NCBI GenBank assembly: GCA_018398765.1
Contig: JAHBMJ010000842.1
Coordinates: forward strand, 1 to 32,719
Origin: Chromera velia
Taxonomy: Eukaryota; Sar; Chromeraceae
Length of the DNA stretch: 32,719 nucleotides
Direction of reading: 5' to 3'
Positions 9,986-20,881 of this stretch are shown piece after piece. Numbering within the stretch: the stretch's first letter is position 1; each line of letters opens with the position of its first letter. The position numbers and the translations under genes were made by a program. Under the pieces are notes generated by a model. It did not search any database. It had not been told where the DNA came from and saw nothing but the letters and a program-made list of their open reading frames with translations.

Positions 9986-12900
9986 TCACTGCAAAATACA
10001 TGCCTTGTTTTCGGCTTCAAAATTTACCCAGGTCATAGAGGCTGCCCGTCTCTGGAGCACGTGCATGGGGCTGTCTCCCTTCCCTTCTGACTTGTACGCC
10101 TGAACAAAATCCCCGTCTCTCCACTCTCCATCCCACACGACTCCGTCACAAGACCTCAGAGTTCCTCTGCCATTCCACCTGCCAGCTTTCCATTCACCAA
10201 CATATTGGTACCCGCTTTTGTACTTTGCAGTACCGTGCCCCTCTACGGTGCTGTCTCGCACATCCCCTGTATACTCATCTCCGTCCTGTGATCGAAACAC
10301 CCCCTTCCCCTTCCATTGGCTCTTCTCCCACTCCCCTTCAAACACATCACCATTTACAAATGTGTACGTGCCGGTTCCCTGCCACTCCCCTTCTACCCAC
10401 TGCCCCTTATACACATCATATGCAACCGCATACTGCCAATATTGTTGCATACCCTCACCATTCCGTTTCCCCCCCTGAAGCTCCCCTGTGTATATATCGC
10501 CTTCTGCAGAGCGGTACGTCCCCCGTCCGTGAACTGTTCCGTCTCTCCACTGCCCCTCATATCGGTCTCCTTGCCGATTGCTGTAGACACCCCACCCATG
10601 GGGCCTCCCTTCTTTCATCTCGCCTTCGTAACCACCAGCAGCAGCTGCCATGGTCAGGGAAGTCATCGTTGTCAGGGAGAGAATCGAACAGCCAGAGGTT
10701 CTGGAGGGGAGACCGAATGCGATCGGGTCGGGTTTTGGTGGCGTGGGCTTGTCGGCTGGCTTTCCTTGGTCTGCCTCTCTCGCACAACGGCTTTTCGCTT
10801 TGCGTTCTACATCGTGATTCCCCTTCAGAGGAGACTTTTCATCGCTTTCCATGCAAGGACCGTCAATATGTCCCTTCTCTCTGTCTTCTCCATGACTTTC
10901 CCTCCTTCTCTTTTCGGCACTCTGGCTCCGTCTATCCTCCTTCACCTCAAAACGAAAATCGCTAGACAGTCCCGCTCGCCATTGTGCAGAACTCAGCTGG
11001 ACTGCCTGTAAGCCTATCTTCATCATCTGCACCATTTCATGCAGCTGCGCAGTACGGGTACCCGGGGGCTGAACCGGGGCCTTTTTGGGGCACACGGAAA
11101 CGGCTGCCTGATGCGAAGCGTTGGGGTCCTCTGCAGGGGGGCTTTCGTCCCCCCCAAAGCCCGACGGCTGGTCCACAGGGTCTGCACGGCGACTCGTGGG
11201 CGCGCTATCATGCAAGTGGGGTCTCTGAACCTCTCTGGCGGGTGGGCCGTTGGTATGCGAAGTCCTTCCCTCCCTGCAGCCTGAGCCACAGGGAAAGTCT
11301 GAAACAGAGGAAATTTCGTGAGCCTTGCGGGCGAAAGAGATTATTTCACCAAGCTCTCGGACGGTGTTGCAGCCAGGAGACAGAGAGCTGCCTGAGGAAT
11401 CGATCTGGGAAACTGGGGTGGCTTTTTCTGCTGCTACTGAGGAGACTGTAATACTCCGGTTGAAGAAAAGCTCTCTCTGTCCTGATTGGGGCGAAAAACA
11501 GTCCTCATGCTCGTCCCCGCCCCCGCCATTCGAACCCTGAGGCTCTGGCAAGAATTCCAGGGATCCACCCCCTTCATAATCAAGGTGACCGCCGGTGTCT
11601 CGGTCATTCCCTTCTTCCGCATCCTGGTGGACTAATGCACCGTCCACAGATTCTGGGGCATCGATGATTTCTCGAAAATTCATGGTGAAGAAGCAGAGCA
11701 CGCTCTCGCTCACACGTATGAGCCTCCTGGGATAGACCAGAACGGCCCTCAGTCTCTTTTGGCCACAACTCGGTGCCCATTGTGAGACCTCGAGATGATA
11801 GTTTGGGTTGGGGGACGGAGATTGTCTCACAATTCCACCCGACTTTTTCTCCCAGTCTGGCTAGCACAGAATCGGAGAAGTCTGGATGGACACGCGAGAA
11901 CGTCACGAGAATCTGATTATTCAGGCGGGCCATCCACTGTTGAGGCTCAGGTTCCTGTGGAATTGCACCCCCCAAATGAACTGCGGCCTCAAGGGCCCGA
12001 CTGACATCTTCTTTAGGAGTCCAACAACCACAGAAAAGATCTTCTGGGTCTAGTAAATCCTTGTCCACCACCACTTCATGGAGAACGTCGTCGGGATTCT
12101 GTATCAACACGTCAGGACTGAGGGAATCAACGAGAAACGATGACTGACCGGGGACAGCAGCACGCTCCACGAAATGCCATCTCCGCCTCATGAAAGTCTC
12201 CGTGAAACACATTCCAACCCACGAGTCTGGAATTCGTGAAACAAGGACACAGTTGCCCTGCTGGTTGGCACCGTAGTGGGTTCCTGAACCGAAATGACAA
12301 AAAGTGGACTCTAAGAGCCTTCAGGACGCATCTTTCTCATGGGACAGCAATACAATATATTAACAGGAACGTTCTAAGACCGAGTCACTGAAAGACAGCT
12401 GGACAAAACTCGCATTGCACTTATGACAGGCACAGGCCACGCACTTCCCTTGCTAGCTCCAGAAGAGGCAGAGAGCTGAACATATGGCTGGCTTTGGTCT
12501 TCATCACAGACACTCTGTACAACGAGTTTGAAACAGTACACATTCATTGCTCGTGAAAATGGGTTTTCGTCTTTCTGGGGCACTCTCTGTGTGCTCTTTC
12601 TTATCCATCTGCAAGATAACGCAAAGCAAAGCGCTGACCTGCTGCAGCCGCGGCTGCTGGCTGCTCAAATCCTGGAACCGCTGTGATTGCAAGTGCTGAC
12701 CCCGGTAGTTGCGCGAATCGTTGAAAGTCGTCCTGGAAAGTGTTCTCATCCTCATGTCCCGCGGCTTCTGCGTGGTGTAGTACCGATGAAGACAGAATGC
12801 TGTCTCCATCCCCACCACGGATCCCGATAGTACCCTCTTGCAGTGGCTTTTTCTTCTTGTAGCTTTCACAGCTGTGCCGATAAAATCTGCCAAAATCGGG

Positions 12901-13095
12901 GGTGGCTTCTGTCCTGCTCCAAGTCTTTCCACAGTCAAGACAGGTCGCCTCGTCGATCCGCGTCCGACTCGCAGCGGCGTTTTCTTCCTGAATTTCAGTT
13001 TCCTTCACTCGGTCAACCCTGATTCTAGGACACGGGACCTTATCTACCAATAAACAACCGCCGCAAACCCCAAAAGTAAGTCGAGGTTTGGAGCC
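9986..13095 (-). CDS. Multi-exon gene: CxxC-rich N-terminal region plus C-terminal MORN repeats
   Basis: A phase-consistent model, read downward, is exons 13095-12784, 12608-12540, 12452-12389, 12283-11839 and 11726-9986. The last exon is safest. It ends with seven or eight MORN units (for example YEGEMKEGRPHGWGVYS, YEGQWRDGTVHGRGTY, FEGEWEKSQWKGKGVF), about 175 residues before a short tail. MORN repeats usually bind membranes or proteins and form scaffolds, as in alveolate basal complexes. Upstream is a charged, low-complexity region of about 330 residues. The proposed first exons carry Cys motifs: CGGC, CLDCGKTW then FYRHSC, and CVACACHKC, which suggest zinc binding. The segment from 12283 to 11839 is open and protein-like but not recognised. 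The first exon lies beyond the microsatellite near 13.3 kb and was not found. The 11838-11727 intron has a weak donor (GTGGAA). If it is wrong, the MORN protein could start at the ATG at 11683 as its own gene. Confidence 0.6.
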
Positions 13096-13217
13096 CTGCA
13101 GGTAAGCGAAACGACAGAACGTGTTAAAAGTTGCGAAATGTCCGCAGCAGAGCACGAAGGGAAATCTGACCATGTGTGCGGACCGGTTTTATGTATGTTT
13201 TTACCGGAGGAACACAT

Positions 13218-13262
13218 GAGCTCTCTCTCTCTCTCTCACTCACGCACACACACGGTTGTCAG

Positions 13263-13303
<41 letters not shown>

Positions 13304-13363
13304 CACTCAGAGAGAGAAGAGAAGAGAAGAGAAGAGAAGAGAAGAGAGAAGAGAGAAGAGAGA

Positions 13364-13405
<42 letters not shown>
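13218..13405 (+). repeat. Compound CT / CA / GA microsatellite
   Basis: A (CT)n patch near 13220 is followed by (CA)n at about 13265-13306 and (GA)n/(GAAGA)n at about 13309-13403. It probably lies in an upstream intron or leader of the minus-strand gene, whose acceptor (TTACCTGCAG) is at about 13096. Thr/His and Glu/Arg-rich frames through it are artefacts. Confidence 0.9.
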
Positions 13406-13406
<1 letters not shown>

Positions 13407-14658
13407 GGAGGGGTGTGGGGACGAGTGATGAAGAGAGACGGACATATATACAAAGCCCTGATGTGTGAGGACCAGCTTTTCTCTCAGTATTTGAGCAGCG
13501 TAAGGGATAGAGAGCAAAGGTCACACAAGAAAAGCAGGCAAGCGGATCAGTCAAGAAGTGTTTGATGGAAGGTTGGGAAAACGACTTTTCACCCGCTGAA
13601 CAACGCTGCAAATTTTCCTATATATATGTATAGAAGACCCGCCTGACCATTCTCACAGAAGTTGGTGCTCCGTTTCAACTTTGACGGAAAATTCGATTCC
13701 GGCCACACACTGCAAGCAGACAATTACCATGAAAGTTGTGAAGGCACCAAAAGAGAGCCGGAGACAGCACTACTGCGTAGACAATCGAAACTACGGAGTC
13801 TTCACACTCGCCGGGTGCAGAGCTGAACTTAGTGTCCGTGGTGCTGTCTGAACATCGCTTTGGAGCCTCACCTGCTTAGGTTTCCACACAGTGTCGCGAG
13901 CTTCGCAGAACATGTTTGCGTATGGTCGAGCCCTGAAGACCGATATCGAAAAAAAGGTCAGTCAAAGGCCGGATCGACATGCAGTGTATCTTTTCAAATG
14001 GCAAGCGATCAGATATCACCAGTCATGCAGACAGAGAGGCAAAGAGATGAAGAAAGAGCGCAGTCACACCAAGTCAAGGTCTTCCCCAGCGAAAGATGTG
14101 AGGCTCAAAGAACAACGAAAACGAGTTGCAGATTTAAAATTCAGAAGAGCTGCATGGTTTGCATGCATGGTTAGTCAAATGTCGGAATTATGCAGTTATA
14201 GCGCGAGCAACACTGCAACACCCGCGCGCGTGCCAGATCCGCGCAGGTGCATGTGCATGCGCAACATTATTGCATTTTGCATGCAACACTCGCACACCTA
14301 ATTCTTACGTATCGATACGTTACTATATATATATATACATATATATAAATGAAAAACCTCGTGCACGTCGATCTGAAGGCATGTGCAGCTAGGCTTCTTC
14401 TTTGTCAACCAAACTGTGTTCTGACAGTGCCATACAGCTCTGACTGGGAGTTCTATGTATCGTCGGACTCCACTCTGGCGACTCCCAGTTGAGATATATA
14501 TAGAGAGAGAGCTTTGCAAAGGAAGTTGGAAACAGAGTTCAACCACTTTCTTGTGATGTGCAATGTGGGGAAGACGTCTTCAAAAGCTTTTGTCGAATCC
14601 TTTATGACGGCAGGAGCCTTCGATGACCGTGTTTGAGAGTCAAGTGTGAGAAAAACAA
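13406..14658. other. Intergenic region between divergent genes, possible promoter DNA
   Basis: No gene is clear. TATA-like words occur at 13618-13632 and a (TA)n run at about 14323-14346. TGCATGC words lie at about 14150-14168 and 14247-14286, upstream of the plus-strand gene at 14659. A 40-codon frame starts at the ATG at about 13730 on the plus strand. A Lys/Arg-rich frame with an ATG near 13911 contains GTCAGT after a Lys run and could be a first exon; neither is supported further. A 9-bp inverted repeat (ACTGGGAGT at 14443-14451 and ACTCCCAGT at 14481-14489) has a 29-nt spacer. Confidence 0.4.
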
Positions 14659-16209
14659 ATGATCTACGCTGGACGTCTTCTGAAGAGAGGGCACCTTCCT
14701 TCTCTTTCCTTTCCTAAACGTTGTTGTGAACGTACAAGTTCTCCCAGCGCATCATTTCGAGCATGCCATGACTGGCGTTTGTCCCGAAAAGATGAGAAAG
14801 TATTTCCCATGTGGAGTCCTGCTGCTGCACTTCGCAGCCCTGGTGGGAGGATCATAAGCAAAATACCCTTCAATTCACTGCGGGCCAGTGAAAGCTGTCC
14901 GCTTCGCCTCCTCTCATGGAAACCTGCAGCTGCCGTGAATCAGATGGCGGGCAGTCGTGCGGATGAACAACGCCGTTTGTTTTGGACGATAGGGGACCGG
15001 GGTACCGACTCTGCGGATGCGGTTGTCTCTGACACTGCCCCCCAACAAGCGGAGTCAAAAGAACACAGAAAGGGGACAGACTGTCGTAAAGTTGTCCCAA
15101 AAAAGCAAATCGCAGGAAAAACCAACGGCTTTAATCGAACAAAAAAAGATGGAAGTGAGTCCAAACATCGATATGTCTCTGCTGGTGAACGATATGCAGT
15201 AGAGAGGAGAGCCATTCAGCTGCTTCGTGGCAGTATCCACCCAACCAGCAAGTTCATCGGGGTTGAAGAGCCGATTGACCCTCTCCCACCATTCGCAAAA
15301 GCGGATCTGGCCGTGCGTCCCGCGGGGTGTACTGAAGACCTGTGGCTCCCTGTACAGGTCAAGTCAAGATCCTACCTTTGTAGTGCTGCACCCACGGCCA
15401 TCTTTCGGTGGGTTTGTGGCTATCAGGGAATGCCAGTTGTCTGTGTCGCTCTGAACGAGGGACAGCCCGATCCTCCAATGGTCTGGCAGTTCTCCGGTGA
15501 TGACCTCAACAGATTCCGGGGGGGTGGATCTCTGCGAATTACGTTAGGCGGCAAGCATGACACGACAGAAAGACGCTGCAGCTTTCACCACAATTGCAAC
15601 TATCATCGACACATTGGAGAGCGTCTACATGAGATTTGGAAAATGGCGCGGGCCAATTGCTCTTCTTACAAACTTCTCAGTATGGACATCATCAGGTCTC
15701 AGCTGAGTCCGAATCACCTTGCAGAAGAGACAATGTTCCAGAAATGTCGAGAGCTCTTCGCAAAAGTGCCAGGTGGAGTAGAAATCCGATTGGCTCCATG
15801 TCCGACCCTCCCATATGACGTTGAGGTTCGTCTCAGAGAAGATCCACAGGCAGAATGGAAGAGAGGACAGTTGAAGAGCTCTAGCGTAAACAGGGGTGTG
15901 CATAGCCGCAAGAGTGTAAATGCAAAATTTCGTCCGTACGACGAAGGGGACTTTGACTTTCTTTTGGCAAGCGGCCCCCTCTGGCGCTACTTCTACATGA
16001 TTCCACAAAGCGTTCTTACGCAAGAAGGAATCATATCTTCAGTACAGGGCGGACGAGAGTGTTCAGGTGTAACGCGTTTGACTTTAGACTTCTCCACACC
16101 GCCTGCTGCTCCACACAGGACGCGAGCGTTCCGGCTGCTTCAGTGGCGACTAGACTCTTTGGACTTGCAAGCATCCGGTGAACGGATCACACAAATTTTG
16201 CAAAACTAG
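14659..16209 (+). CDS. Protein with two PD-(D/E)XK nuclease-like modules
   Basis: A single uninterrupted frame of 516 codons, ATG to TAG. Residues 1-95 are basic and Ser/Arg-rich with almost no acidic residues at the start, so this could be an organelle transit peptide; a second candidate start is Met96. From about 170 two modules look alike. Module 1 has an Ala/Glu-rich helix, then PFAKADLAVRP (Asp216) and WLPVQVKS (Gln233, Lys235). Module 2 (about 355-465) has a helix, then LPYDVEVRL (Asp387) and WKRGQLKSS (Gln404, Lys406), then FDFLLASG and YFYMIPQSVL. The spacing D...(x)QxK with surrounding hydrophobic strands fits the restriction-endonuclease-like fold with Gln in place of Glu. Function is inferred as DNA binding or cleavage; the particular family is not recognised. 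It has no introns, unlike its neighbours, and lies 256 bp from an LTR element. It may be a domesticated or mobile gene. Confidence 0.7.
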   Translation: MIYAGRLLKRGHLPSLSFPKRCCERTSSPSASFRACHDWRLSRKDEKVFPMWSPAAALRSPGGRIISKIPFNSLRASESCPLRLLSWKPAAAVNQMAGSRADEQRRLFWTIGDRGTDSADAVVSDTAPQQAESKEHRKGTDCRKVVPKKQIAGKTNGFNRTKKDGSESKHRYVSAGERYAVERRAIQLLRGSIHPTSKFIGVEEPIDPLPPFAKADLAVRPAGCTEDLWLPVQVKSRSYLCSAAPTAIFRWVCGYQGMPVVCVALNEGQPDPPMVWQFSGDDLNRFRGGGSLRITLGGKHDTTERRCSFHHNCNYHRHIGERLHEIWKMARANCSSYKLLSMDIIRSQLSPNHLAEETMFQKCRELFAKVPGGVEIRLAPCPTLPYDVEVRLREDPQAEWKRGQLKSSSVNRGVHSRKSVNAKFRPYDEGDFDFLLASGPLWRYFYMIPQSVLTQEGIISSVQGGRECSGVTRLTLDFSTPPAAPHRTRAFRLLQWRLDSLDLQASGERITQILQN

Positions 16210-16461
16210 TACTCAGATGTTTGAAACAAAGCCAAATAAAATATGCATAAATTCAAGCATTGACAAGCATTATATGTTGTACTATGTCGCACAGTGTTGC
16301 ATCAAGTGTGACGGTTGTTGAAAGTTAATCGTTGATTCGTTGTTTCCTGTTATATAACGATTGATAAACTGATAATATAATGTTGTAAAGATGTTGCACA
16401 TTAGAGTACAAGCTAGTGTTTTATAGCATTTGCACAGTGCTATACAAAAACTATTGTCAGT
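16210..16461. other. Short intergenic stretch after the nuclease-like gene
   Basis: AT-rich with no coding signal. AATAAA at about 16237 is a possible polyadenylation signal for the plus-strand gene ending at 16209. Confidence 0.45.
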
Positions 16462-16465
16462 GCAC
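16462..16465 (+). repeat. Left target-site duplication (GCAC)
   Basis: GCAC immediately precedes the TG of the first LTR and recurs immediately after the CA of the second LTR at 19812-19815. A four-base match alone is weak, but its exact placement at both TG...CA boundaries supports insertion by an integrase. Confidence 0.65.
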
Positions 16466-16942
16466 TGCTTTGTCCCCCCTGTCCGGCCACCTTATGGCGT
16501 CCAGACAGAAGGTAAAGCGAGGACAAGAAGCTTAGGGAAGATCTAGAGAAGGAACGTGAGCAACACTCACTCAAGCAACACTTTACAAGAGGTTTGGCTC
16601 TATATTAGTTTAAGCGCTAACGCGATCTCCCAGTGGGATTCCAATCAGCTGGATGCATTCTATCATGCACAGTTTCTACTCATTCCTCTCTCTCAGACTC
16701 TCGATTTCTCTTGATCTATGGTAAACAGACATCAGACTCAAACGATGCTATCCGTTGCTTGAGTAACATGTTGCATGCTTGAATACGAAGGTCAGACTCG
16801 ATCGATTTCAACAATTTTGATCGACGCGCGCGACACGTACGAAAAAAAGCGCAGCGGTGGAGCCTGGCGTCGGCACGCGGGCTCATTCAGATATAGCGCA
16901 TGTGAGGGTCCAGAGGGCGGCGCCACAGGGTAGGACTCCACA
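16466..16942 (-). repeat. LTR copy 1 (477 bp)
   Basis: Begins TGCTTTGTCCCCCC and ends GGACTCCACA on the plus strand. It aligns to copy 2 with no net indel (constant offset of 2869) and about 11 visible substitutions, clustered near 16852-16875. That is about 97-98% identity, indicating a fairly recent but not brand-new insertion. Confidence 0.85.
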
Positions 16943-19334
16943 GATCCTCCCCGGCCACAAACAAGAAAATCGCGTCCCCGCGATCAGCCAGACACATTCA
17001 AGCATGTGTAGAAAGGGAAAAAAGGCGAGCAAAAGAACACGATCAACCAGATATAATGCAAACCCATACAACCAATAAAACACTTCAAAGCATGTAATCG
17101 AAGGAATAAAATCTCGAGCGTCCTCGCACCATGACAGATGCAAGGAAAAGCAAATCAAGACAACAGATATCAACGAACGAACGGCCGTGAACGGCAGCCG
17201 GTCAGACCTATCAGAGGGAGACGCCTGGCGGTATACCGTCTGGCTTCACGCAGATGCTCGCATAGAGACAGCTAGCTCCATCAAGGCCCCCATCAACTCC
17301 CATGCTACGAGGGGGAGAGGCGATGCCCAGAGAACCCAGAGGGCCTCCAAAGCACCGGCATCCCCCTGCAGGGAGAAGATGTAGAACGGACACAGAGACA
17401 TGCATGGGCTGTCCCCTCGCTTTTTCTTCTTTTTTCATTGAACTAGATATCTCTTTAAAGATTTCTTCTCCTTTTGCTCCTCTTCTACTCATTTTCTCTC
17501 CGCCTCTTCCAGTCTCTTTTTCTTAAATTAAGAAGGAAGCCAGGGATAACCCGAAACATTTTAAAGCAGCAGAAAGTGAGAAGGAGACAGTGAATGAAAG
17601 CGCCCCCTCGACGTGTGCTCGTGCTCTCAGCCACATGAGGGGTCTGACTCCCAAGCCACACGCAAAGAAGAGAAGCTGAGAGAGAAGAAAGGTCACTCTT
17701 CTAAAAGGAGCTCCAGAAGTTCCAAATGCACGGCACATGCGGCGCTCGGCTTGTCGCTCTCGCAGTCCGCCTCTTTGATGCTCAGCTTTGCAATGAGCTC
17801 ACTCCCCCCCCAAGTTCAGTGCAGGGGTGCAAGGGCGGTCACAGGCAGTCGCGGGCATACGCGGGCATAAGCATATGGCGGCGACAATCAGGCAGTCCTC
17901 TGCCCACGTTTCATATGCAGCTGACGTAGGGGTAGGCGATCGACTTCGAGTTCTTGTTGATAGAAGGGCTCGGCCGTCTCGTCGAGCATAAATACATTTC
18001 ACGCGTGTCAGCAGCTGCATAAACGGAGGGAAGGAAGGGACCGGACATATTGCAGACTGCCCCGCTGGTTTCTTTCTATCTCGTCTCTTCTTTCTGTCTC
18101 GTTTCATCCCTTTGCTGCTCCTTTTGACACATGAACTCTCAACTTCAGACAAAAGATGTTCCAGTCACACTCAGTCGCTAGTACTTCGCATGCTCTCGGC
18201 CAGCCTCGATTCGATTCGCCCCCCCTACCTCGAAGCAACCCCCCTCTCCCCCTCTTTCCCCCCCTTTCCCTCCCTCTCCCCCCTTTCCCATTGTCTCCCC
18301 TTCTCCCCCTTCCCCCATGACCCGCTTTGCCCTTCCCGATCCCTGTTAAAAATTTTGCCGGCGCCGGCGAGAGATGAGGCAGCAGCTCAGACTGAGCTGC
18401 TGCTGCCGTGTGCCCTACTCTGTCTCTCAGTAAGTCTGCCGCGACCCTTCTGCCTCTCTTGCCGTCAAGGGCAGGCTCGATATCATTTTGTACCCCTTCC
18501 TTACTTCCCCCTCCTTCCTACTCCAGGCTCGCCGCATCGGGGTCCCAGAGCAGAAGGCCTTCCCCGGCTGGCACACCGGCCGTCACTGCGTTGTTCCGTG
18601 TGGTACGCCGCCACCTGTCCCTTCTGCCTGTTTAACATGTATGCAGAGTCTCGCGCACCCGATCGAACCGCCACTCATTGAATGATCTACGCGATAGCCA
18701 GACAGCAAGAAACGACAAGCTCTCTCTCGGAAGAAAACGGTAGCATTGCAGACACATGGAGAGGCAAAGGGCGTCTTCTTGTGTTTGGACGCTGTCGGAG
18801 GACCAGTCCAGACAGACCTAGACACGCTGGAGGTGTTTGCAAGCCACGAAGGTGGTCGGCCTCTCACAGACAAGCAAGCAACCAACAGCAAAGACAAGTG
18901 AAGGTGATCAGCCGACACCCATCTGGAAGACGGAGACAGTTACAGAATCTAAAGGCATAAGACAAGCACTCTACTGGCCGTTTGAATTGCGATCTGCTTG
19001 TAGGCGGCGGTCTCAATGAAGTCAAGCTCCTCGAAAGTCCAAGCAACACCAAGCAACGTCTCCACCATCGGCTTTGGCGACCTCCAACGATCTTTGGGCT
19101 CTCCACCCAAGGACAAAGGCAAAGTCCAGGATCGGACTTAAAAGAGATCTCCAAAAGAGGATTCCAGGCAGCTTGGGACGCAAGGGGATGCTGAATTCCC
19201 CTATTCACAGTCTTTGCCTGACCATGCCCGTATCGTTGCAATCGGCTTTCAACTGTTGCATAAAAGGAAGATTTGATCTCTATCACAGAAGGTATACAAA
19301 AGTCGACATTCATCGAGCTGAGCATTCACCACAA
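16943..19334. other. Interior of the LTR element, no recognised protein
   Basis: Several short frames exist on both strands, for example a Pro/Ser/Leu-rich one at 18112-18681 and a 153-codon one on the minus strand at 18864-19325. None carries a retroelement motif. A long pyrimidine-rich tract (CCCTCTCCCCC...CCCTTTCCC) runs about 18218-18320. A CTGAGCTGCTGCTG / CAGCAGCTCAGACTGAGC inverted patch lies near 18378-18408. Confidence 0.6.
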
Positions 19335-19811
19335 TGCTTTGTCCCCCCTGTCCGGCCACCTTATGGCGTCCAGACAGAAGGTAAAGCGAGGACAAGAAGC
19401 TTAGGGAAGATCTAGAGAAGGAACGTGAGCAACACTCACTCAAGCAACACTTTACAAGAGGTTTGGCTCTATATTAGTTTAAGCGCTAACGCGATCTTCC
19501 AGTGGGATTCCAATCAGCTGGATGCATTCTATCATGCACAGTTTCTACTCATTCCTCTCTCTCAGACTCTCGATCTCTCATGATCTATGGTAAACAGACA
19601 TTAGACTCAAACGATGCTATCCGTTGCTTGAGTAACATGTTGCATGCTTGAATACGAAGGTCAGACTCGATCGATTTCAACAATTTTGATCGACGCGCGC
19701 GACACGTACGAAAAAAAGCGCGGCGGCGGAGCCTGGTGGCGGTACGCGGGCTCATTCAGATATAGCGCATGTGAGGGTCCAGAGGGCGGTGCCACAGGGT
19801 AGGACTCTACA
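19335..19811 (-). repeat. LTR copy 2 (477 bp)
   Basis: The second copy of the direct repeat, TGCTTTGTCCCCCC to GGACTCTACA, followed by the GCAC target duplication and then unrelated sequence. Confidence 0.85.
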
Positions 19812-19815
19812 GCAC

Positions 19816-20881
19816 ACAATCCGGATGTCTGGTGGTTTTGATATAATGTTTGCATGGTGATTGAGAGATACATTACTAGAAAAAAATGTGAGTGTTTTGT
19901 TTTTCAAGTTTTTTTTTCTTAATTTGAATTATGCATATGCGGGGCTTACCCATTTCTCTAGCCATTTCTAGACCCATTTAAATAGATTTTTTTTTAATTG
20001 AATCAAAATTAACATATGTTATTAAAAAATTTTGTACCATGTACTTTTAATTTTGAATATTTCTTTGAAAATATCATGCTATGACATGAGAGCCTAAATC
20101 TAGACCTGAATCAATCCTTTGAATTAAAAATATTCAAATCTAGAAATATATATCCAGAAATATTAATTCACTATATGAACTATAATAAAATTGATTACAA
20201 TTAGTTACAACTTCATATGTCTGTCTCACATAATTTTATGACATAAATTGTAACATAATATTACGGGCTGATAGCAATGGCGTATGATGATGATGATGAA
20301 TTAAGTCTGCAACAGAAGGAAATGAAGGAGGCCCGCAAGGAGTCTTTGCACGCTTGTCTACCCATCAGTCTCCTAAAGTCAGTCGTGCTGCAATTAATTT
20401 CGGAACGCACATTCCGGACATCATGGCACTGCGGCCCACAATCAGAAATTCGATAGATGAGTCTGTGCAGACCAGCAGTGCGCAGGAAAACATCTGAGCA
20501 GTCATTTTTCTTTTTTGTTTTTTTTGTCTCTCTTCTGATCGGGTACAGGCAAGGAGCGCGTTTGACCTCCTGCAGGACGTCTCTTTTTCTCTCGTGACAC
20601 GGACATCTTGCAAGTCAACAGCTCTTCACCGTAAAGCGAAAGGACGGGGGGGGTCAACAGATTACTTTCAGAACAAATTTCAAGATTTATTACCATACGA
20701 AATTCTCTCATGCCAACAGGCCTGTACGTCTTTTTGTCGGAAATATGGATGGAGCAGCAACGGTGCTGTGCCCCCCCCTCCCGCGCAGCCAACCAGCTAG
20801 GCCGGGAGGAGGGAGGGGGCGGAGAAAGGAATCAAAGCCAAATCAAGGGTACCGAGAGGTCGGCGTCCTTTCTTTCTTCAA
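19816..20881. other. AT-rich intergenic stretch
   Basis: About 19860-20270 is strongly AT-rich with no frame. A (ATG)n patch lies at about 20283-20297 inside the small candidate ORF. A T-rich run at 20500-20530 precedes CGGGTACAG, which looks like an intron end on the plus strand. The last part, 20640-20880, is the 3' flank of the minus-strand gene. Confidence 0.5.
20277..20456 (+). CDS. Small ORF of 59 codons, possible first exon
   Basis: ATG at 20277 with a run of four Asp codons near the start, then LSLQQKEMKEARKESLHAC and ISLLKSVVLQLISE, ending in TAG at 20454-20456. The amphipathic, charged composition is more protein-like than that of neighbouring frames, and GC content rises exactly here within AT-rich DNA. 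A possible acceptor (GGGTACAG) follows at about 20549. No family is recognised. It could be a first exon, a gene fragment or chance. Confidence 0.3.
   Translation: MAYDDDDELSLQQKEMKEARKESLHACLPISLLKSVVLQLISERTFRTSWHCGPQSEIR

Larger units (their letters stand above)
16466..19811 (-). mobile_element. Non-autonomous LTR-type retroelement (TRIM-like)
   Basis: Two direct repeats of exactly 477 bp (16466-16942 and 19335-19811) flank 2392 bp. Each starts TG and ends CA, and the pair is bounded by GCAC at 16462-16465 and at 19812-19815, a 4-bp target duplication. The interior has no gag, protease, integrase or reverse transcriptase that I can recognise, so the element is non-autonomous. Orientation is inferred as minus. 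Beside the 3' repeat, the minus strand reads TTG then TGGTGAATGCTCAGCTC, which has the leading TGG of a tRNA primer-binding site. Beside the other repeat, it reads GGGGAGGATC, a short purine tract, just before TGTGGAG. The primer tRNA is not identified. Confidence 0.75.

Noticed and set aside
10225-11011. Two long plus-strand frames opposite the MORN exon
   Set aside because: Antisense shadows: the minus strand has clear MORN repeats with conserved spacing.
12598-12627. A 30-bp GTCAGC...TTGCAG intron before the ATGGATAAG exon
   Set aside because: Length is a multiple of three and still leaves a stop two codons later, so the longer intron 12783-12609 fits better.
13138-13611. Thr/His and Glu/Arg repeat frames on both strands
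   Set aside because: Produced by CA and GA microsatellites, with all frames open over the repeat.
16466-19811. Simple segmental duplication instead of an LTR element
   Set aside because: TG...CA ends, equal 477-bp length and the GCAC flank on both sides fit retroelement insertion better.
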